From contig NZ_AP018449.1 of assembly GCF_003966895.1 (NCBI RefSeq), positions 3,489,501 through 3,553,500 on the forward strand: DNA of 64,000 nucleotides, in the 5' to 3' direction. Of the stretch, positions 6,774 to 18,500 are shown piece by piece. Position 1 is the stretch's first letter. Each line of letters opens with the position of its first letter. The notes under the pieces are model-generated. The model had not been told where the DNA came from. It did not search any database and saw nothing but the letters and a program-made list of their open reading frames with translations. The translations under genes were made by a program, and so were the position numbers. Source of the stretch: Methylomusa anaerophila (GTDB taxonomy: Bacteria; Bacillota; Negativicutes; Sporomusales; Sporomusaceae).

Positions 6774-9700
6774 ATGGCAAGCAATAAAAAATTTAGTTGC
6801 TATATCATTGGTGATGGAGCGCTAATTATTGCATGTGGACGAAGAATAATTGACTCCGGCCATGATATTTGCGGGATTATCACAGCGAATTCCAAAGTTC
6901 GGAATTGGGCAGGGGATAAGAGCATTCCATGTTTTGGATATGATAATTACTTGAATTTGATAAAGCAAAAAGCTTTTGATTATTTATTTAGTATCGTTAA
7001 TTATGATGTCATTCCCGAGGAAATTCTTGCTCTACCTAGGAAAATGGCCATAAATTTCCATGATTCTTTGCTGCCTGCATATGCGGGAATTCATGCGACT
7101 TCCTGGGCTCTTATCAATAAGGAGATAAAGCATGGGGTAACATGGCATGAGATGGTAACCGGAATTGATATGGGCAGAATTTTAAAACAGGAGATAGTAG
7201 AAATTGAAACAGACGAAACTGCTTTTTCTCTAAATCTCAAGTGCTATGAGGCTAGCTTAAAAGCCTTTGGCAAACTGATAGCTGAGCTGGCTACAGATAG
7301 CTACAGCTCAAGTCTTCAGGATATAAACCAGCGTACATATTTTTCGAAAAATAAGCGTCCGTCTGTTGGTTGTGTTTTGTCGTGGAAGTCTTCAGCAGAA
7401 GATATGTCGGCACTTGTCAGAGCGCTTGATTTTAAACAATACCGTAATAAGATTGGCCTTGCCAAACTGGCGGTTAAAGATGAGTACATTATTATTGACA
7501 AACTCTGTGTTACCGGAATCAAATCAAGCCATACCCCCGGAACAATTGTTGAGATTACAGATTCGTTGGTTAGAATTGCTACAGTAAATAATGATATTGA
7601 AGTTAATTCATTTAGGACAATTGATGGAGAAAAACTATCAATTTGCGATTTCATCAAGCAATATAATATAAGCGTCAAAGACTGTTTAGTTGAAATTGAT
7701 GCTGATAAAGGGGCCCGGATTAGTAAACTTTATAATTCGATATGCCGGTTTGAAGATTTTTGGGTGAATCAACTATCATGTACTCCGCCTAATAGTTGTC
7801 CAGGCATTGTCCAAAATGGAGCTCCAAAACCCATAGATAATTATTTGTCAGTAGAAGTTCCCGTAATTCAGGAATTTATTAATTATGGTAAAAATAATGG
7901 CAGTATATTTACCTGTTCTTTGGCTGCTATTGGTGTTTTTTTGTGTATGCTAAATGAAACAACCAGGATTAATATGTCTATAGGCTATAAGGAGTTAAAA
8001 AAGGAACTTAAAGGTCTTGAAAATCTATTTGCTGTGAATGTACCAATGCAACTGGATTTTGATTGTATTCTTACTTTTAAAGAAGCTTGCGCCCATGTCG
8101 GCGAAAAATTAGACACAGCGAAGCAAAATAAGACATTTATCCGGGATCTTATAGTAAGATATCCTGAGCTAAAATCAAAATCAGTCGGTTACAAAAATAA
8201 AATGCCGGTAGTGGTTGAACATGTGAGTTCTATAAAAAATTATTCTCATGCGGAAGGTAGTTATTTATCAATAGGTATTTCGAATAACGTTAATACATGG
8301 AAAATAGTTTTTGATGAAGGCATATTGAATGAAGAGAAAGTTTTAATATTAAGTAAAGCAATGGCGGAATTCCTGAAAAAAATTGTTACAATGCCGGAAA
8401 TTACCTTGGGACAAATCGCTGCATTTGTATACGAGATAAAGAAACAACTGGTATATGATGGGAGTGAGACTATGGCAGAAGAAGAAAATAGGGAAGATTT
8501 TATAAGTGATAAAGATGAAGCACACTCTTTATATTGGAAACAACAATTAGCAGGAAGTTTGTCGGTTTTGGAGTTGCCAACAGACCGGCCGCGTGCTTTT
8601 GCGACAAGCTTTACGCAGCAAGTGAGCAAATCTGTGATTTCCCCAGAAATAAGTGAACGCGTAAAGTTCTTTGCTCAAAACCAACGCATTAAGATACCTG
8701 CATTCTTCCTGGGAATTTTCAAATTACTGTTATATCGTTATACCGGACAGGAAGATATTATTATTGGTATGCAAACAGAACATATACATGAGAGTTTAGG
8801 TATTCTAAATAATAACTCTATTAACATGATTGCTATACGTAGTAATGTAGTAGGTACTCAACAATTTTTAGATTATATCCATAAATTGCAGCAAACTTTT
8901 AATAATGGATTGAAACATGCAGCATACCCTTTTGAGTTGCTGGTTCGAGAATTAAATATATCTGCAGCAGAGGTATTCCAAGTGGCGTTTGCCTATCAAA
9001 ACTATAATGATACCGAAATGCAGCATCATTATAAATACGCAACGGAATTCACGCAAGACAAATCTCAGAATTGTAATTATGAACTTAAACTGGAGATTAG
9101 CGAAAAAGAAGATTCTTTTGAGTTTAACACTATTTTTAATTTGGATTTATTTGATCAAACAACAGTTGTTCGCCTGATAGAGCATTATAAAAACTTAATT
9201 GAAGAAGTTATTAGCAATCCGGACATGCCTCTGGCCAAGTATTCTGTTTTATCTGCCAAAGAACAAAAAACGATATTTGAGGATTGGAATGCGAATCAAG
9301 CGGACTACCCGAAAGATAGGTGTATCCACGAATTATTTGAGCAGCAAGCTAAAATGACACCGAACGCTATCGGTGTAGTTTATCAAGAGGAAGCTCTTAC
9401 CTATCAGCAATTGGATGAAAGAATTTCGCAGCTGGCAATTTATTTGCAGACGCAAAATGTACGTCCGGAATGTTTAGTTGCACTTTGTGTTGAACGTTCA
9501 ATTGAGATGATTATTGGTTTATTAGGAATCCTTAAAGCGGGTGGAGCATATGTGCCTTTAGATCCAGACTATCCGGCAGAGCGATTAGAATATATGATGA
9601 AAGACAGTAAAGTGTCACTAATTCTTACTCAATCCAAACTTATGGATAAAATGTCAGGAATGATTGAAAATGCTAAGACTATTGCCTTAGATAATGACTG

Positions 9701-12700
9701 GGAGGAAATAGCAAGCGCGGCTCAAGGCGGAAAAACGCTTAAACGGGAAGTGCGGCCTGACAATTTAGCTTATGTAATTTACACATCCGGCAGCACGGGA
9801 AAACCCAAAGGAGTAATGGTTAGCCATAGAAGCATCAGCAATACTTTGCATTTTTTGGAATCCTATTATTATTTAACAAACGAGGATGCTTATTTGCTCA
9901 AAACAAATTATACTTTTGATGTTTCCTTAGCAGAATTGTTTGGTTGGTTTATAGGAAATGGCCGACTTATTATTTTGCCGCCTAACGGAGAAAAGTCACC
10001 GGAAATCATCGTCGATGTGATAAAAAAATACGCAGTAACTCATATTAATTTTGTTCCGGCTATGTTAAATGTTTTCTTGAATGAGGTAATAAATAACAAA
10101 CAATTTTTAGAAAACTGTTCATTAAAATATATTATGGTCGCAGGGGAAGCGTTTCCCAAGGAACTTGTTAAAAAAACTATTGTTACATTTAGAAATACCC
10201 GCATTGAAAATATTTATGGGCCAACTGAGGCGGCTATTTATGCTTCGTGGTTTTCGTGCTCAAATGAAAAAATAGTGAGTATAAATACTCCTATTGGTAA
10301 GCCGATTGCGAATACAAAATTATATGTTGTAGACCGTAATCTACAAATTACTCCAGTAGGCGTTCCTGGAGAGTTGTGCATTGCAGGCGAAGGTTTAGCC
10401 AGAGGTTATCTAAATCTTCCTGAGTTAACAGCCGAAAAATTTATTGATAATCCTTTTAGTCCAGGAACTAAGCTTTACAAAACTGGAGATTTGGTACGTT
10501 GGCTTCCTGATGGTAATATAGAATTTTTGGGACGAATTGATTTTCAGGTAAAGATCCGTGGGTATCGTATTGAATTAGGTGAAATTGAAAGTCAACTTGT
10601 CAACCATCCGAATATACAAGATTGTGTTGTAGTGGTAAGAGAACATGAGAGCAATAAACAACTGATAGCTTATTATACAACTAAACGTTCAGAACAAGGC
10701 CAAGGCCTGCTTACGCTTGCGGAGCTACGCAAGTATATGAGCGCACGGTTGCCTGATTATATGGTACCCTCATTTTTTGTTCATTTAGATAAATTACCGT
10801 TAACTTCATCTGGAAAAGTTAATCGCGGAGAACTAGAGAAAAATAGTAATACAACTATTCATAAGCGAGCGGAAATAATAAATTTGCCGCAATCAGCAAT
10901 TGAAACAAAAGTGTTGGAAATATGGAAAAATGTACTTGGAATTACTGATATAACTACCGAAGATGTATTTTTTGATATAGGCGGGGATTCAATTTTAGCT
11001 GTTACTGTTGCCCAGAAGATTAAGTCCGTGCTGAACTGTGATTTTAATGTGACGTCACTTTTTAAATTTCCTAATGTCAAAAGCATTAGTAAATATATTG
11101 CGGAAAGAAACAATGAGCTGGTTTCGCAGGGCGGAGTGCCTGAAAAAACGGAAAGTAGTTGCATGGGGTACAAGCCTATTAATACTGTTTATGAGCAATC
11201 CTATCCTGATTATTATAATAACAGTTTGGCCATTATCGGGATTTCTTGCCATTTTCCTGGAGCGAAAAATCATTTCGAATTTTGGCAAAATTTAAAAGAG
11301 GGCAAAGAAAGCATTAAATTTTTATCTGAAAAAGAATTACAAAGGTTTGGTTTGCCGAAAAAAACAATTCATAACTCTAACTTTGTTCCCGTACAGTCAA
11401 CGATAGAAGGAAAAGATTATTTCGACCCAAGATTTTTTAACATTTCACCCCGTGATGCCGAATTTATGGATCCGCAGATGAGATTGTTACTAGTTCATTC
11501 ATGGAAAGCTTTGGAAGATGCCGGTTATTCTCCCAGGCAGATACCTGAAACAGGTGTATTTATGTCGGCAAGTAATAGTTTTTATCAGTTTTTACTGTTT
11601 AATACCACTAAACCCATCAGTATAACAAATAGCGCGGATGATTATGTAGCTTGGATTTTGGCTCAGGGTGGGACTATTCCGACAATGATTTCCCATAAAT
11701 TAGGGCTAAAAGGTCCAAGCTTTTTTATTCACTCAAATTGTTCGTCATCTTTAACTGGCCTATATACCGCTTATCAAAGCTTGCAAGCTGGTGAAATAAA
11801 ATATGCCTTAGTTGGCAGTTCAACAATATTTCCGGCATCAACACCGGGGTATGTTCATCAACCCGGTTTGAATTTTTCCAGTAATGGCCATATCAAAGCC
11901 TTTGACGCGGCAGCAGACGGAATGATTCTTGGAGAAGGCGTTGCTGTAATGCTGCTTAAAAGAGCTATAGATGCTGTGGAAGAAGGGGATCATATTTATG
12001 CTCTGATCAGAGGAATTAGTGCGAATAATGACGGCAATGATAAGGTAGGCTTTTATGCGCCAAGTGTTAAAGGTCAGGCGGAAGTTATTCAGAAAGTATT
12101 AAATGCAACACATATTAATCCAAGGTCAATAAGCTTTGTTGAAGCCCATGGAACCGGAACAAAACTCGGAGATCCTATCGAATTCACTGCTTTGTGTGAT
12201 GTTTATCAGCAGTATACAACAGATAAACAATTTTGTGGTATTGGCTCAGTTAAAACCAATATCGGACATCTTGATGCAACCGCCGGTTTAGCGGGATGTA
12301 TAAAAGTTGCGTTAAGCTTGTATCATGACGAAATTCCGCCTTCGTTAAATTATGGGACCCCAAATCCCAATATTGATATGACAAATTCCCCGTTTTACGT
12401 TATTAATAAACTTAGAAGTTTGGAAAAAACTGCAGAGCCTCATAGAGCGGCGCTAAGTTCGTTTGGCCTTGGAGGAACGAACTCTCATGCAATTTTAGAG
12501 CAATATATCGAAAGTAAAACAACCAATGTAAGATTGGAAAACGATGAAACCATTTCTTATATAATTCCGCTATCGGCCAAGAACGAACAGCGGCTTAGAG
12601 AATATGTCCACGAACTTGCTGTCTTTTTGAAAACTTACTGGGAGCAGCATTATCAGTTGGCTGATCTTGCCAATACATTCCAAGTGGGACGCGAAGAGAT

Positions 12701-15482
12701 GGATAGCAGAGTAAGTTTTATTGTCCGTAATAGTAATGAGTTAATTCAGAAACTGGAAAAATATGAGCAAGAGGAAAGTAGCGAAAACTGCTTCCGGGGA
12801 ACGGCTAAACAATCTGAGGAAATTATAAAGATGTTTGGTGAAGAAGAATGTCAAGCAATAATTAATAAGTGGCTGTTAGCACAAAATTATCAAAAATTGG
12901 CTGAGCTATGGGTAAAGGGATTTCGTGTGGATTGGAAGTTGCTACATTGTAATGCCAAACCTCGCCGAATCAGCTTGCCTACTTATCCTTTTGCACAGGA
13001 GCGTTACTGGCCGCAGCCGGGAGAAAGTAAAAGTGATAGTTCTTCAATGCCGATTTCTGTAATTCATCCTTTATTGCATAGAAATACTTCAGATATAAGA
13101 GGCTTGAAGTTTAGTTCAATTTTTACCGGCCAGGAATTTTTCCTGGCTGATCATGTTGTAAAGGAAGTTCCTATTTTGCCCGGTATGGCCTCGCTAGAAA
13201 TGGCACGAGCAGCTGTGGAACAGATTATCGGGAATTATGAGAAGGGAAAGACTACAATTAGATTCCGAAATGTGGTTTGGCCTCGTCCGATTACTTCCAA
13301 TCAGGCATTAGAAGTACATATCGGGCTTGTTCTTGACGACAACGGCCGAATTTCTTATAAAATTCATAGCGGATCTGAAGACTTTGGTAAAGAACCTCTA
13401 TTATGTAGTCAAGGTAATGTAGAGCCGATTTTTGAAGCAATAACTTCAAAGCAAGACATTAGGGCTTTACATGCTCAATGTCGCGACAGAATCATAAATT
13501 CACGCCAATTTTACGATCTGATTGCAGCAATGGGGATTGATTACGGGCCAGGTTACCAGGGAATTGAGGAAATATTTTTGGGAACGGACCATATATTAGC
13601 GAAATTATCTTTGCCTGCAATAGTGGCTGATACGCAAGGTCAGTATATTCTTCACCCCAGCATAATGGATTCAGCCGTACAAGTTACACTAGTTCCGAGA
13701 GTAAGTCCCAATAATTGGCTAGAGTTTGGCAGTAAGATTCCTGATAAAGTAACTTTGCCTTTCGCGCTTGAAGAGTTGGAAGTCAGGAATCAGTCTGCTC
13801 CTTTGATGTGGGCTCTTGTACGGCCAAGTATTAATAATTTAACTAGGGATGTCCAAGAACTTGATATTGATTTGTGCGATGACCAGGGCGTAGTTTGTGT
13901 TCGCATGAAAGGATTTACATGGAGAGTGCTGGAGAAAGAAATTAAGCACGACAGCGGCGCAGATACGATTTCGGTTGAAACCGGAACCGGCAGTGACTCT
14001 CCTGGCGAGGCGGTTATGTTGATTCCTGTGTGGGATTCTGTATCGCTGGAAAGCAACATAATGCCGCCGGCAATCCGTCAGGAGGTTGTAATTATCGGGG
14101 GAATAAATGAGAATATTGAAGTAATCAGGCAGGTATTTCCTAATCTTCGTCTTATAGATACGACATCTGCAGATTCCCTTGAGGTTGTAATACAAAAACT
14201 CAAAGCATGTGGTTCTATAGAGCATATTTTGTGGATTGCTCCTTCAAGTTCTTGTGAAAGTCTGGCAGATGATGCTTTGATAAACGACCAGAACAAAGGT
14301 GTTTTGCATTGCTACCGGGTTGTTAAAGCATTACTTCAACTCGGTTATGGTATAAAAAATTTGAACTTTACCGTGATTACGACTCAGAGTCAACCAATTA
14401 ATAGAAACGAACAGGTCAATCCCACTCACTCAAGTATTCATGGGTTTATCAGCACAGTGTACAATGAATATTCGCATTGGCAAATTCGGCTTATTGATTT
14501 AGCGGCGAACAGTCGTTGGCCAATTGACGATATGTTTAACCTTCCAGCCGAATACCAAGGTAATACTTGGGTGTATCGGGAGAAAAAATGGTATCAGCTC
14601 AAACTAGTACCGTTTTCTTGTTCTTCATTTAATCAGTCATTATACAAGAAAAACGGGGTGTATGTGGTAATTGGCGGAGCTGGTGGTATTGGAGAAGTCT
14701 GGAGTGAATATATGATCCGGAATTTTAAGGCTCAGATTATTTGGATAGGCCGAAGAAAAAAAGATAATGTCATTCAAGCTAAATTGGATAGATTGGCAAA
14801 GCTTGGTCCTGTTCCCCAATATATATCGGCTGATGCTACCGACCGTAACTCTCTTCAGCAGGCTTATGACCAAATTAAACAAGGTTTTTCCCAGATCAAG
14901 GGAGTAATTCACGCAGCTATATTATTACAAGATAGTAGTCTGGCAAATATGGATGAAGAGAAATTTAAACGCGGTCTTTCAGCAAAAGTTGATGTATGTG
15001 TACGTATTGCTCAAGTTTTTGACAAGGAGTCGCTGGATTTTGTGCTGTTTTTCTCTTCGATTAACTCATTTACCAAAACACCAGGACAAAGCAACTATAA
15101 TGCAGGGTGCATTTTTAAGGATATCTTTGCACACCAACTTTCTCGCGCATGGTCTTGTAAAGTAAAAGTAATGAACTGGGGTTATTGGGGGAATGTGGGA
15201 GTTGGTGCAGATAAAACCTACCGGGATAAGCGTGCTCGGGAAGGAATCGGGGCTATCGAACCTCAGGAAGCCATGGAGGCTTTAAACCTCCTTCTTAATG
15301 GGCCAGTAGACCAAATTGCTATGCTAAAAAGAATAAAAGAGCAAGTTTTCAAAGAAATCAATTCTAAAGAAACAATTACAGTATATCCGGAAAGTCTTGT
15401 TTCCTGCATTCATAGTATACAGCAACATATTTCTCCAGTTTCACCACCGATAGATTGCTATAACGGCCTATCAAAAATCTAG
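6774..15482 (+). CDS. Hybrid NRPS-PKS protein A: FT-C(half)-C(half)-A-PCP / KS1-DH1-KR1
   Basis: Loading protein of 2902 residues; AAGGAG at 6759 is 9 bases before the ATG. Residues 1-310 are a formyltransferase with the Asn94-His96-Asp132 triad, in NFHDSLLP and GIDMG; this spacing equals that of Met-tRNA formyltransferase. Residues 320-565 and 575-835 each resemble only the C-terminal lobe of a condensation domain; no HHxxxDG is present. The A domain (840-1350) has TSGSTGKPKG and my reading of the pocket is D-V-A-N-M-A-I-I-Y-K, which I cannot assign. PCP Ser1406. KS1 (from 1480) has Cys1656 in the unusual context HSNCSSS and an intact EAHGTGT. DH1 has His2127 and Asp2299, but Glu replaces Gly of HxxxGxxxxP. 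KR1 has Tyr2775. There is no ACP: the module continues in protein B. Expected product: an N-formyl-aminoacyl starter extended once and reduced. Confidence 0.92.
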   Translation: MASNKKFSCYIIGDGALIIACGRRIIDSGHDICGIITANSKVRNWAGDKSIPCFGYDNYLNLIKQKAFDYLFSIVNYDVIPEEILALPRKMAINFHDSLLPAYAGIHATSWALINKEIKHGVTWHEMVTGIDMGRILKQEIVEIETDETAFSLNLKCYEASLKAFGKLIAELATDSYSSSLQDINQRTYFSKNKRPSVGCVLSWKSSAEDMSALVRALDFKQYRNKIGLAKLAVKDEYIIIDKLCVTGIKSSHTPGTIVEITDSLVRIATVNNDIEVNSFRTIDGEKLSICDFIKQYNISVKDCLVEIDADKGARISKLYNSICRFEDFWVNQLSCTPPNSCPGIVQNGAPKPIDNYLSVEVPVIQEFINYGKNNGSIFTCSLAAIGVFLCMLNETTRINMSIGYKELKKELKGLENLFAVNVPMQLDFDCILTFKEACAHVGEKLDTAKQNKTFIRDLIVRYPELKSKSVGYKNKMPVVVEHVSSIKNYSHAEGSYLSIGISNNVNTWKIVFDEGILNEEKVLILSKAMAEFLKKIVTMPEITLGQIAAFVYEIKKQLVYDGSETMAEEENREDFISDKDEAHSLYWKQQLAGSLSVLELPTDRPRAFATSFTQQVSKSVISPEISERVKFFAQNQRIKIPAFFLGIFKLLLYRYTGQEDIIIGMQTEHIHESLGILNNNSINMIAIRSNVVGTQQFLDYIHKLQQTFNNGLKHAAYPFELLVRELNISAAEVFQVAFAYQNYNDTEMQHHYKYATEFTQDKSQNCNYELKLEISEKEDSFEFNTIFNLDLFDQTTVVRLIEHYKNLIEEVISNPDMPLAKYSVLSAKEQKTIFEDWNANQADYPKDRCIHELFEQQAKMTPNAIGVVYQEEALTYQQLDERISQLAIYLQTQNVRPECLVALCVERSIEMIIGLLGILKAGGAYVPLDPDYPAERLEYMMKDSKVSLILTQSKLMDKMSGMIENAKTIALDNDWEEIASAAQGGKTLKREVRPDNLAYVIYTSGSTGKPKGVMVSHRSISNTLHFLESYYYLTNEDAYLLKTNYTFDVSLAELFGWFIGNGRLIILPPNGEKSPEIIVDVIKKYAVTHINFVPAMLNVFLNEVINNKQFLENCSLKYIMVAGEAFPKELVKKTIVTFRNTRIENIYGPTEAAIYASWFSCSNEKIVSINTPIGKPIANTKLYVVDRNLQITPVGVPGELCIAGEGLARGYLNLPELTAEKFIDNPFSPGTKLYKTGDLVRWLPDGNIEFLGRIDFQVKIRGYRIELGEIESQLVNHPNIQDCVVVVREHESNKQLIAYYTTKRSEQGQGLLTLAELRKYMSARLPDYMVPSFFVHLDKLPLTSSGKVNRGELEKNSNTTIHKRAEIINLPQSAIETKVLEIWKNVLGITDITTEDVFFDIGGDSILAVTVAQKIKSVLNCDFNVTSLFKFPNVKSISKYIAERNNELVSQGGVPEKTESSCMGYKPINTVYEQSYPDYYNNSLAIIGISCHFPGAKNHFEFWQNLKEGKESIKFLSEKELQRFGLPKKTIHNSNFVPVQSTIEGKDYFDPRFFNISPRDAEFMDPQMRLLLVHSWKALEDAGYSPRQIPETGVFMSASNSFYQFLLFNTTKPISITNSADDYVAWILAQGGTIPTMISHKLGLKGPSFFIHSNCSSSLTGLYTAYQSLQAGEIKYALVGSSTIFPASTPGYVHQPGLNFSSNGHIKAFDAAADGMILGEGVAVMLLKRAIDAVEEGDHIYALIRGISANNDGNDKVGFYAPSVKGQAEVIQKVLNATHINPRSISFVEAHGTGTKLGDPIEFTALCDVYQQYTTDKQFCGIGSVKTNIGHLDATAGLAGCIKVALSLYHDEIPPSLNYGTPNPNIDMTNSPFYVINKLRSLEKTAEPHRAALSSFGLGGTNSHAILEQYIESKTTNVRLENDETISYIIPLSAKNEQRLREYVHELAVFLKTYWEQHYQLADLANTFQVGREEMDSRVSFIVRNSNELIQKLEKYEQEESSENCFRGTAKQSEEIIKMFGEEECQAIINKWLLAQNYQKLAELWVKGFRVDWKLLHCNAKPRRISLPTYPFAQERYWPQPGESKSDSSSMPISVIHPLLHRNTSDIRGLKFSSIFTGQEFFLADHVVKEVPILPGMASLEMARAAVEQIIGNYEKGKTTIRFRNVVWPRPITSNQALEVHIGLVLDDNGRISYKIHSGSEDFGKEPLLCSQGNVEPIFEAITSKQDIRALHAQCRDRIINSRQFYDLIAAMGIDYGPGYQGIEEIFLGTDHILAKLSLPAIVADTQGQYILHPSIMDSAVQVTLVPRVSPNNWLEFGSKIPDKVTLPFALEELEVRNQSAPLMWALVRPSINNLTRDVQELDIDLCDDQGVVCVRMKGFTWRVLEKEIKHDSGADTISVETGTGSDSPGEAVMLIPVWDSVSLESNIMPPAIRQEVVIIGGINENIEVIRQVFPNLRLIDTTSADSLEVVIQKLKACGSIEHILWIAPSSSCESLADDALINDQNKGVLHCYRVVKALLQLGYGIKNLNFTVITTQSQPINRNEQVNPTHSSIHGFISTVYNEYSHWQIRLIDLAANSRWPIDDMFNLPAEYQGNTWVYREKKWYQLKLVPFSCSSFNQSLYKKNGVYVVIGGAGGIGEVWSEYMIRNFKAQIIWIGRRKKDNVIQAKLDRLAKLGPVPQYISADATDRNSLQQAYDQIKQGFSQIKGVIHAAILLQDSSLANMDEEKFKRGLSAKVDVCVRIAQVFDKESLDFVLFFSSINSFTKTPGQSNYNAGCIFKDIFAHQLSRAWSCKVKVMNWGYWGNVGVGADKTYRDKRAREGIGAIEPQEAMEALNLLLNGPVDQIAMLKRIKEQVFKEINSKETITVYPESLVSCIHSIQQHISPVSPPIDCYNGLSKI

Positions 15483-15545
15483 CTTATTTCAAAAGATGGT
15501 TGGAGGAACAAGAACTGCAGTATTAAATAAAGGGGGAATCCATAA

Positions 15546-18500
15546 ATGAGAAGAATGGACGAACTTCTTTGTCGGCTGTTATGGGAGCAATTAAAATCTA
15601 TCGGATTATTTTCGGAAAAGAAAGCAACAATGGCCGACTTAAAAATGAAAATTAGTCAGCATAGTTTATATGACAAATGGTTAGAGGAAAGCCTGGCTAT
15701 ATTGTTACGGAATAGCTATCTTGAGTATGATGGGGAGTTCTATACTACCGCAGGTAATATGTCTGTCAATATGGACGGCTGGCTGGATTGGAATTTAATA
15801 AAGGAAGAGTACAGCCAGAATCTTAATATAAAAGCCCACATGGTACTGGTTGAAGCAATGCTGAAAGCATTGCCGGATATTCTTACAGGAAAAGCTGAAG
15901 CTAGAAATATTATATTTCCCAATTCTTCTATGGAAAGGCTTACTCAACTAGAAAAATATAATAAAGCTGCCGGTTATTTCAATGAAGTTGTTGCTAATAC
16001 TGTTAGTGGTTATATTCAAGAGCGGATACGGCAGGATTCAGCTGCTAAACTGCGGATTATCGAAATAGGTGCAGGTACTGGGGCGGCCAATGCAATAGTA
16101 TTTTCTAAGCTCAGTACGTACAAGCAGCACATCCGGGAGTATTGTTATACAGATGCTTCTAGAGCGTGTTTAGCTCATGTTCAACAGGAATATGGGTCGG
16201 ATTATTTGGTTTGTAAACTTTTAGATATAGATAGACCGATTGCCGGGCAAGGTGTCAACTCGGATGAATATGACATTCTGATTGCGGTTAATTCACTACA
16301 TGCTGTTAAAGATATTCGGCAAGCATTACGCAATATTAAAACGCTGCTGCGGAAAAACGGTCTAATTGTATTAAATGAAATAAGTGAGAATTCGTTATTT
16401 ATACATTTGACCTTTGGTCTTTTAAAAGAATGGTGCCTATATGAAGATTCAATGTTACGAATACCTGGCTGTGCCGGTTTATATCCTGAAAAATGGCAGC
16501 AGGTATTGGAAAGTGAGGGCTTTCAATTTATTTCTTTCCCTGCTACTGATGCACACAATTTAGGCCGGCAGATTATTGTTGCTGAAAGTGACGGAGTGAT
16601 TCGTAAAAAACATGACTTTACATTGATGCCAGATTCTGTAGGCTATGATGAAAATTCATCGCCAATTAACTCTGATTATTGCTCTAAGATTCCGCAGGAT
16701 AGGATAGCTATACAAAAAAATCAGCCTGAAACAAACAAAGCGGAAATGGATGTAACCGAACAAACAGTGAATAACTTTACTAGAATGATCCTCCGGGAGA
16801 GTATTGCCGGAGCATTAAAGATGGAAACCGGAAAAATAAAGGATGAATTGAGTTTCTCTGAATATGGCGTGGATTCTATTATTGCGGTTAATTTGGTTAA
16901 TGCTATTAATAAAAAGCTAAACATTACTATGCAAATTACCGCATTGTTTGATTACAATAATGTTAACCAACTAGTACGGCATATTGTTGAGGAATATGAG
17001 TCAATTTTGATTTCAATGTTACAGGAACAGGAAAACATGCCTGGTTTAGCAGAAACCGGCACCGAGCCTGCCGAAGCTGTGGCAGTTAACGATTCAAAAT
17101 GGCAATTAAGCCGGTTTGACGGGGCAAGCTTCGATTTTTATCCCGAAATGCAAACTAAATACACAGAACAAACGATGAGTAGCAGTGTATTCAAAACAAG
17201 TTCACCAGAACAGCAGGATGATATTGCAATTATCGGTATGAGTGGTAGATTTGCCAAATCAAGCACAGTAAAAGAGTTATGGAATAATTTAAAAAATGGC
17301 ACAAATCTAATACAAAAGGTTTCTCGCTGGGATCTTTCCCAGTATTTTGACCAAAATCGGAAGTATTGTAACTATGGCAGTTTTTTAGAAGATATCGACA
17401 AATTTGATCCTCTTTTTTTTAATATATCTGGTCTTGAAGCAACTTACATGGATCCCCGGCAGCGCATATTTTTGGAAGAAGCGTGGAAAGCATTGGAAGA
17501 TGCCGGCTATGCCGGAACTGCAATAGAAGGACTGAAGTGTGGCGTGTATGTGGGATGTGGTAGAACAGATTATGATCAGCTATTTAATGATAATCCACCG
17601 CCACAAGCATTTTGGGGTAATGATAACGCTGTTATCCCTGCCAGAATTGCTTACTATTTGAACCTTAAAGGGCCTGCGGTAGTTGTTGATACTGCTTGCT
17701 CCAGTTCGCTGGTCGCAATCCATCTTGCCAGTCAAAGTTTGCGGGCCGGTGAGACAGATTTGATGCTCGCCGGCGGTATATACTTAACCTGTTCGCCACA
17801 TACCTATTTAGTAGGAAACCGTGCAGAAATGCTTTCATATAGCGGGCGTTGCTACACCTTTGATGAACGGGCGGACGGATTTGTTCCTGGGGAAGGAGTC
17901 GGGGTTGTTGTACTCAAGCGCCTTAAAGAAGCAATAGCTGATGGGGACAATATTTATGGCGTAATTCGTGGTTCGGGAATTAATCAGGATGGCAGAACCA
18001 ATGGAATCACAGCACCAAGTGCACTATCGCAAGAGCGTTTGGAACGATATGTTTATGAAACCTTTCATATCGAGCCTGAAAGAATTCAAATGGTAGAAGC
18101 CCATGGTACGGGTACCAAATTAGGAGATCCTATTGAGTTTAATGCCTTGACGCGAGCATTTCGAGCTTATACCAATAGAAAACAATATTGTGCAATTGGC
18201 TCAATTAAAACGAATTTAGGCCATGCGGTATATGCCGCAGGGGTTGCTGGCGTTATTAAGGTACTGTTAGCAATGCGACATAAAAAAATTCCGCCGACCC
18301 TTAATTTTCAATCGGGTAATCCTAATATTAATTTTGAGGATAGTCCATTTTATGTAAATACAAGTCTTAGATATTGGGACATCGATTCTAATTCTAAACG
18401 TTGTGCGTTGGTAAGTTCTTTCGGATTTAGTGGAACAAATGCTCATATTGCTATCGAGGAACCTCCGGCACCAGCGCGGCACTACCAGGAAGAACCAGGA

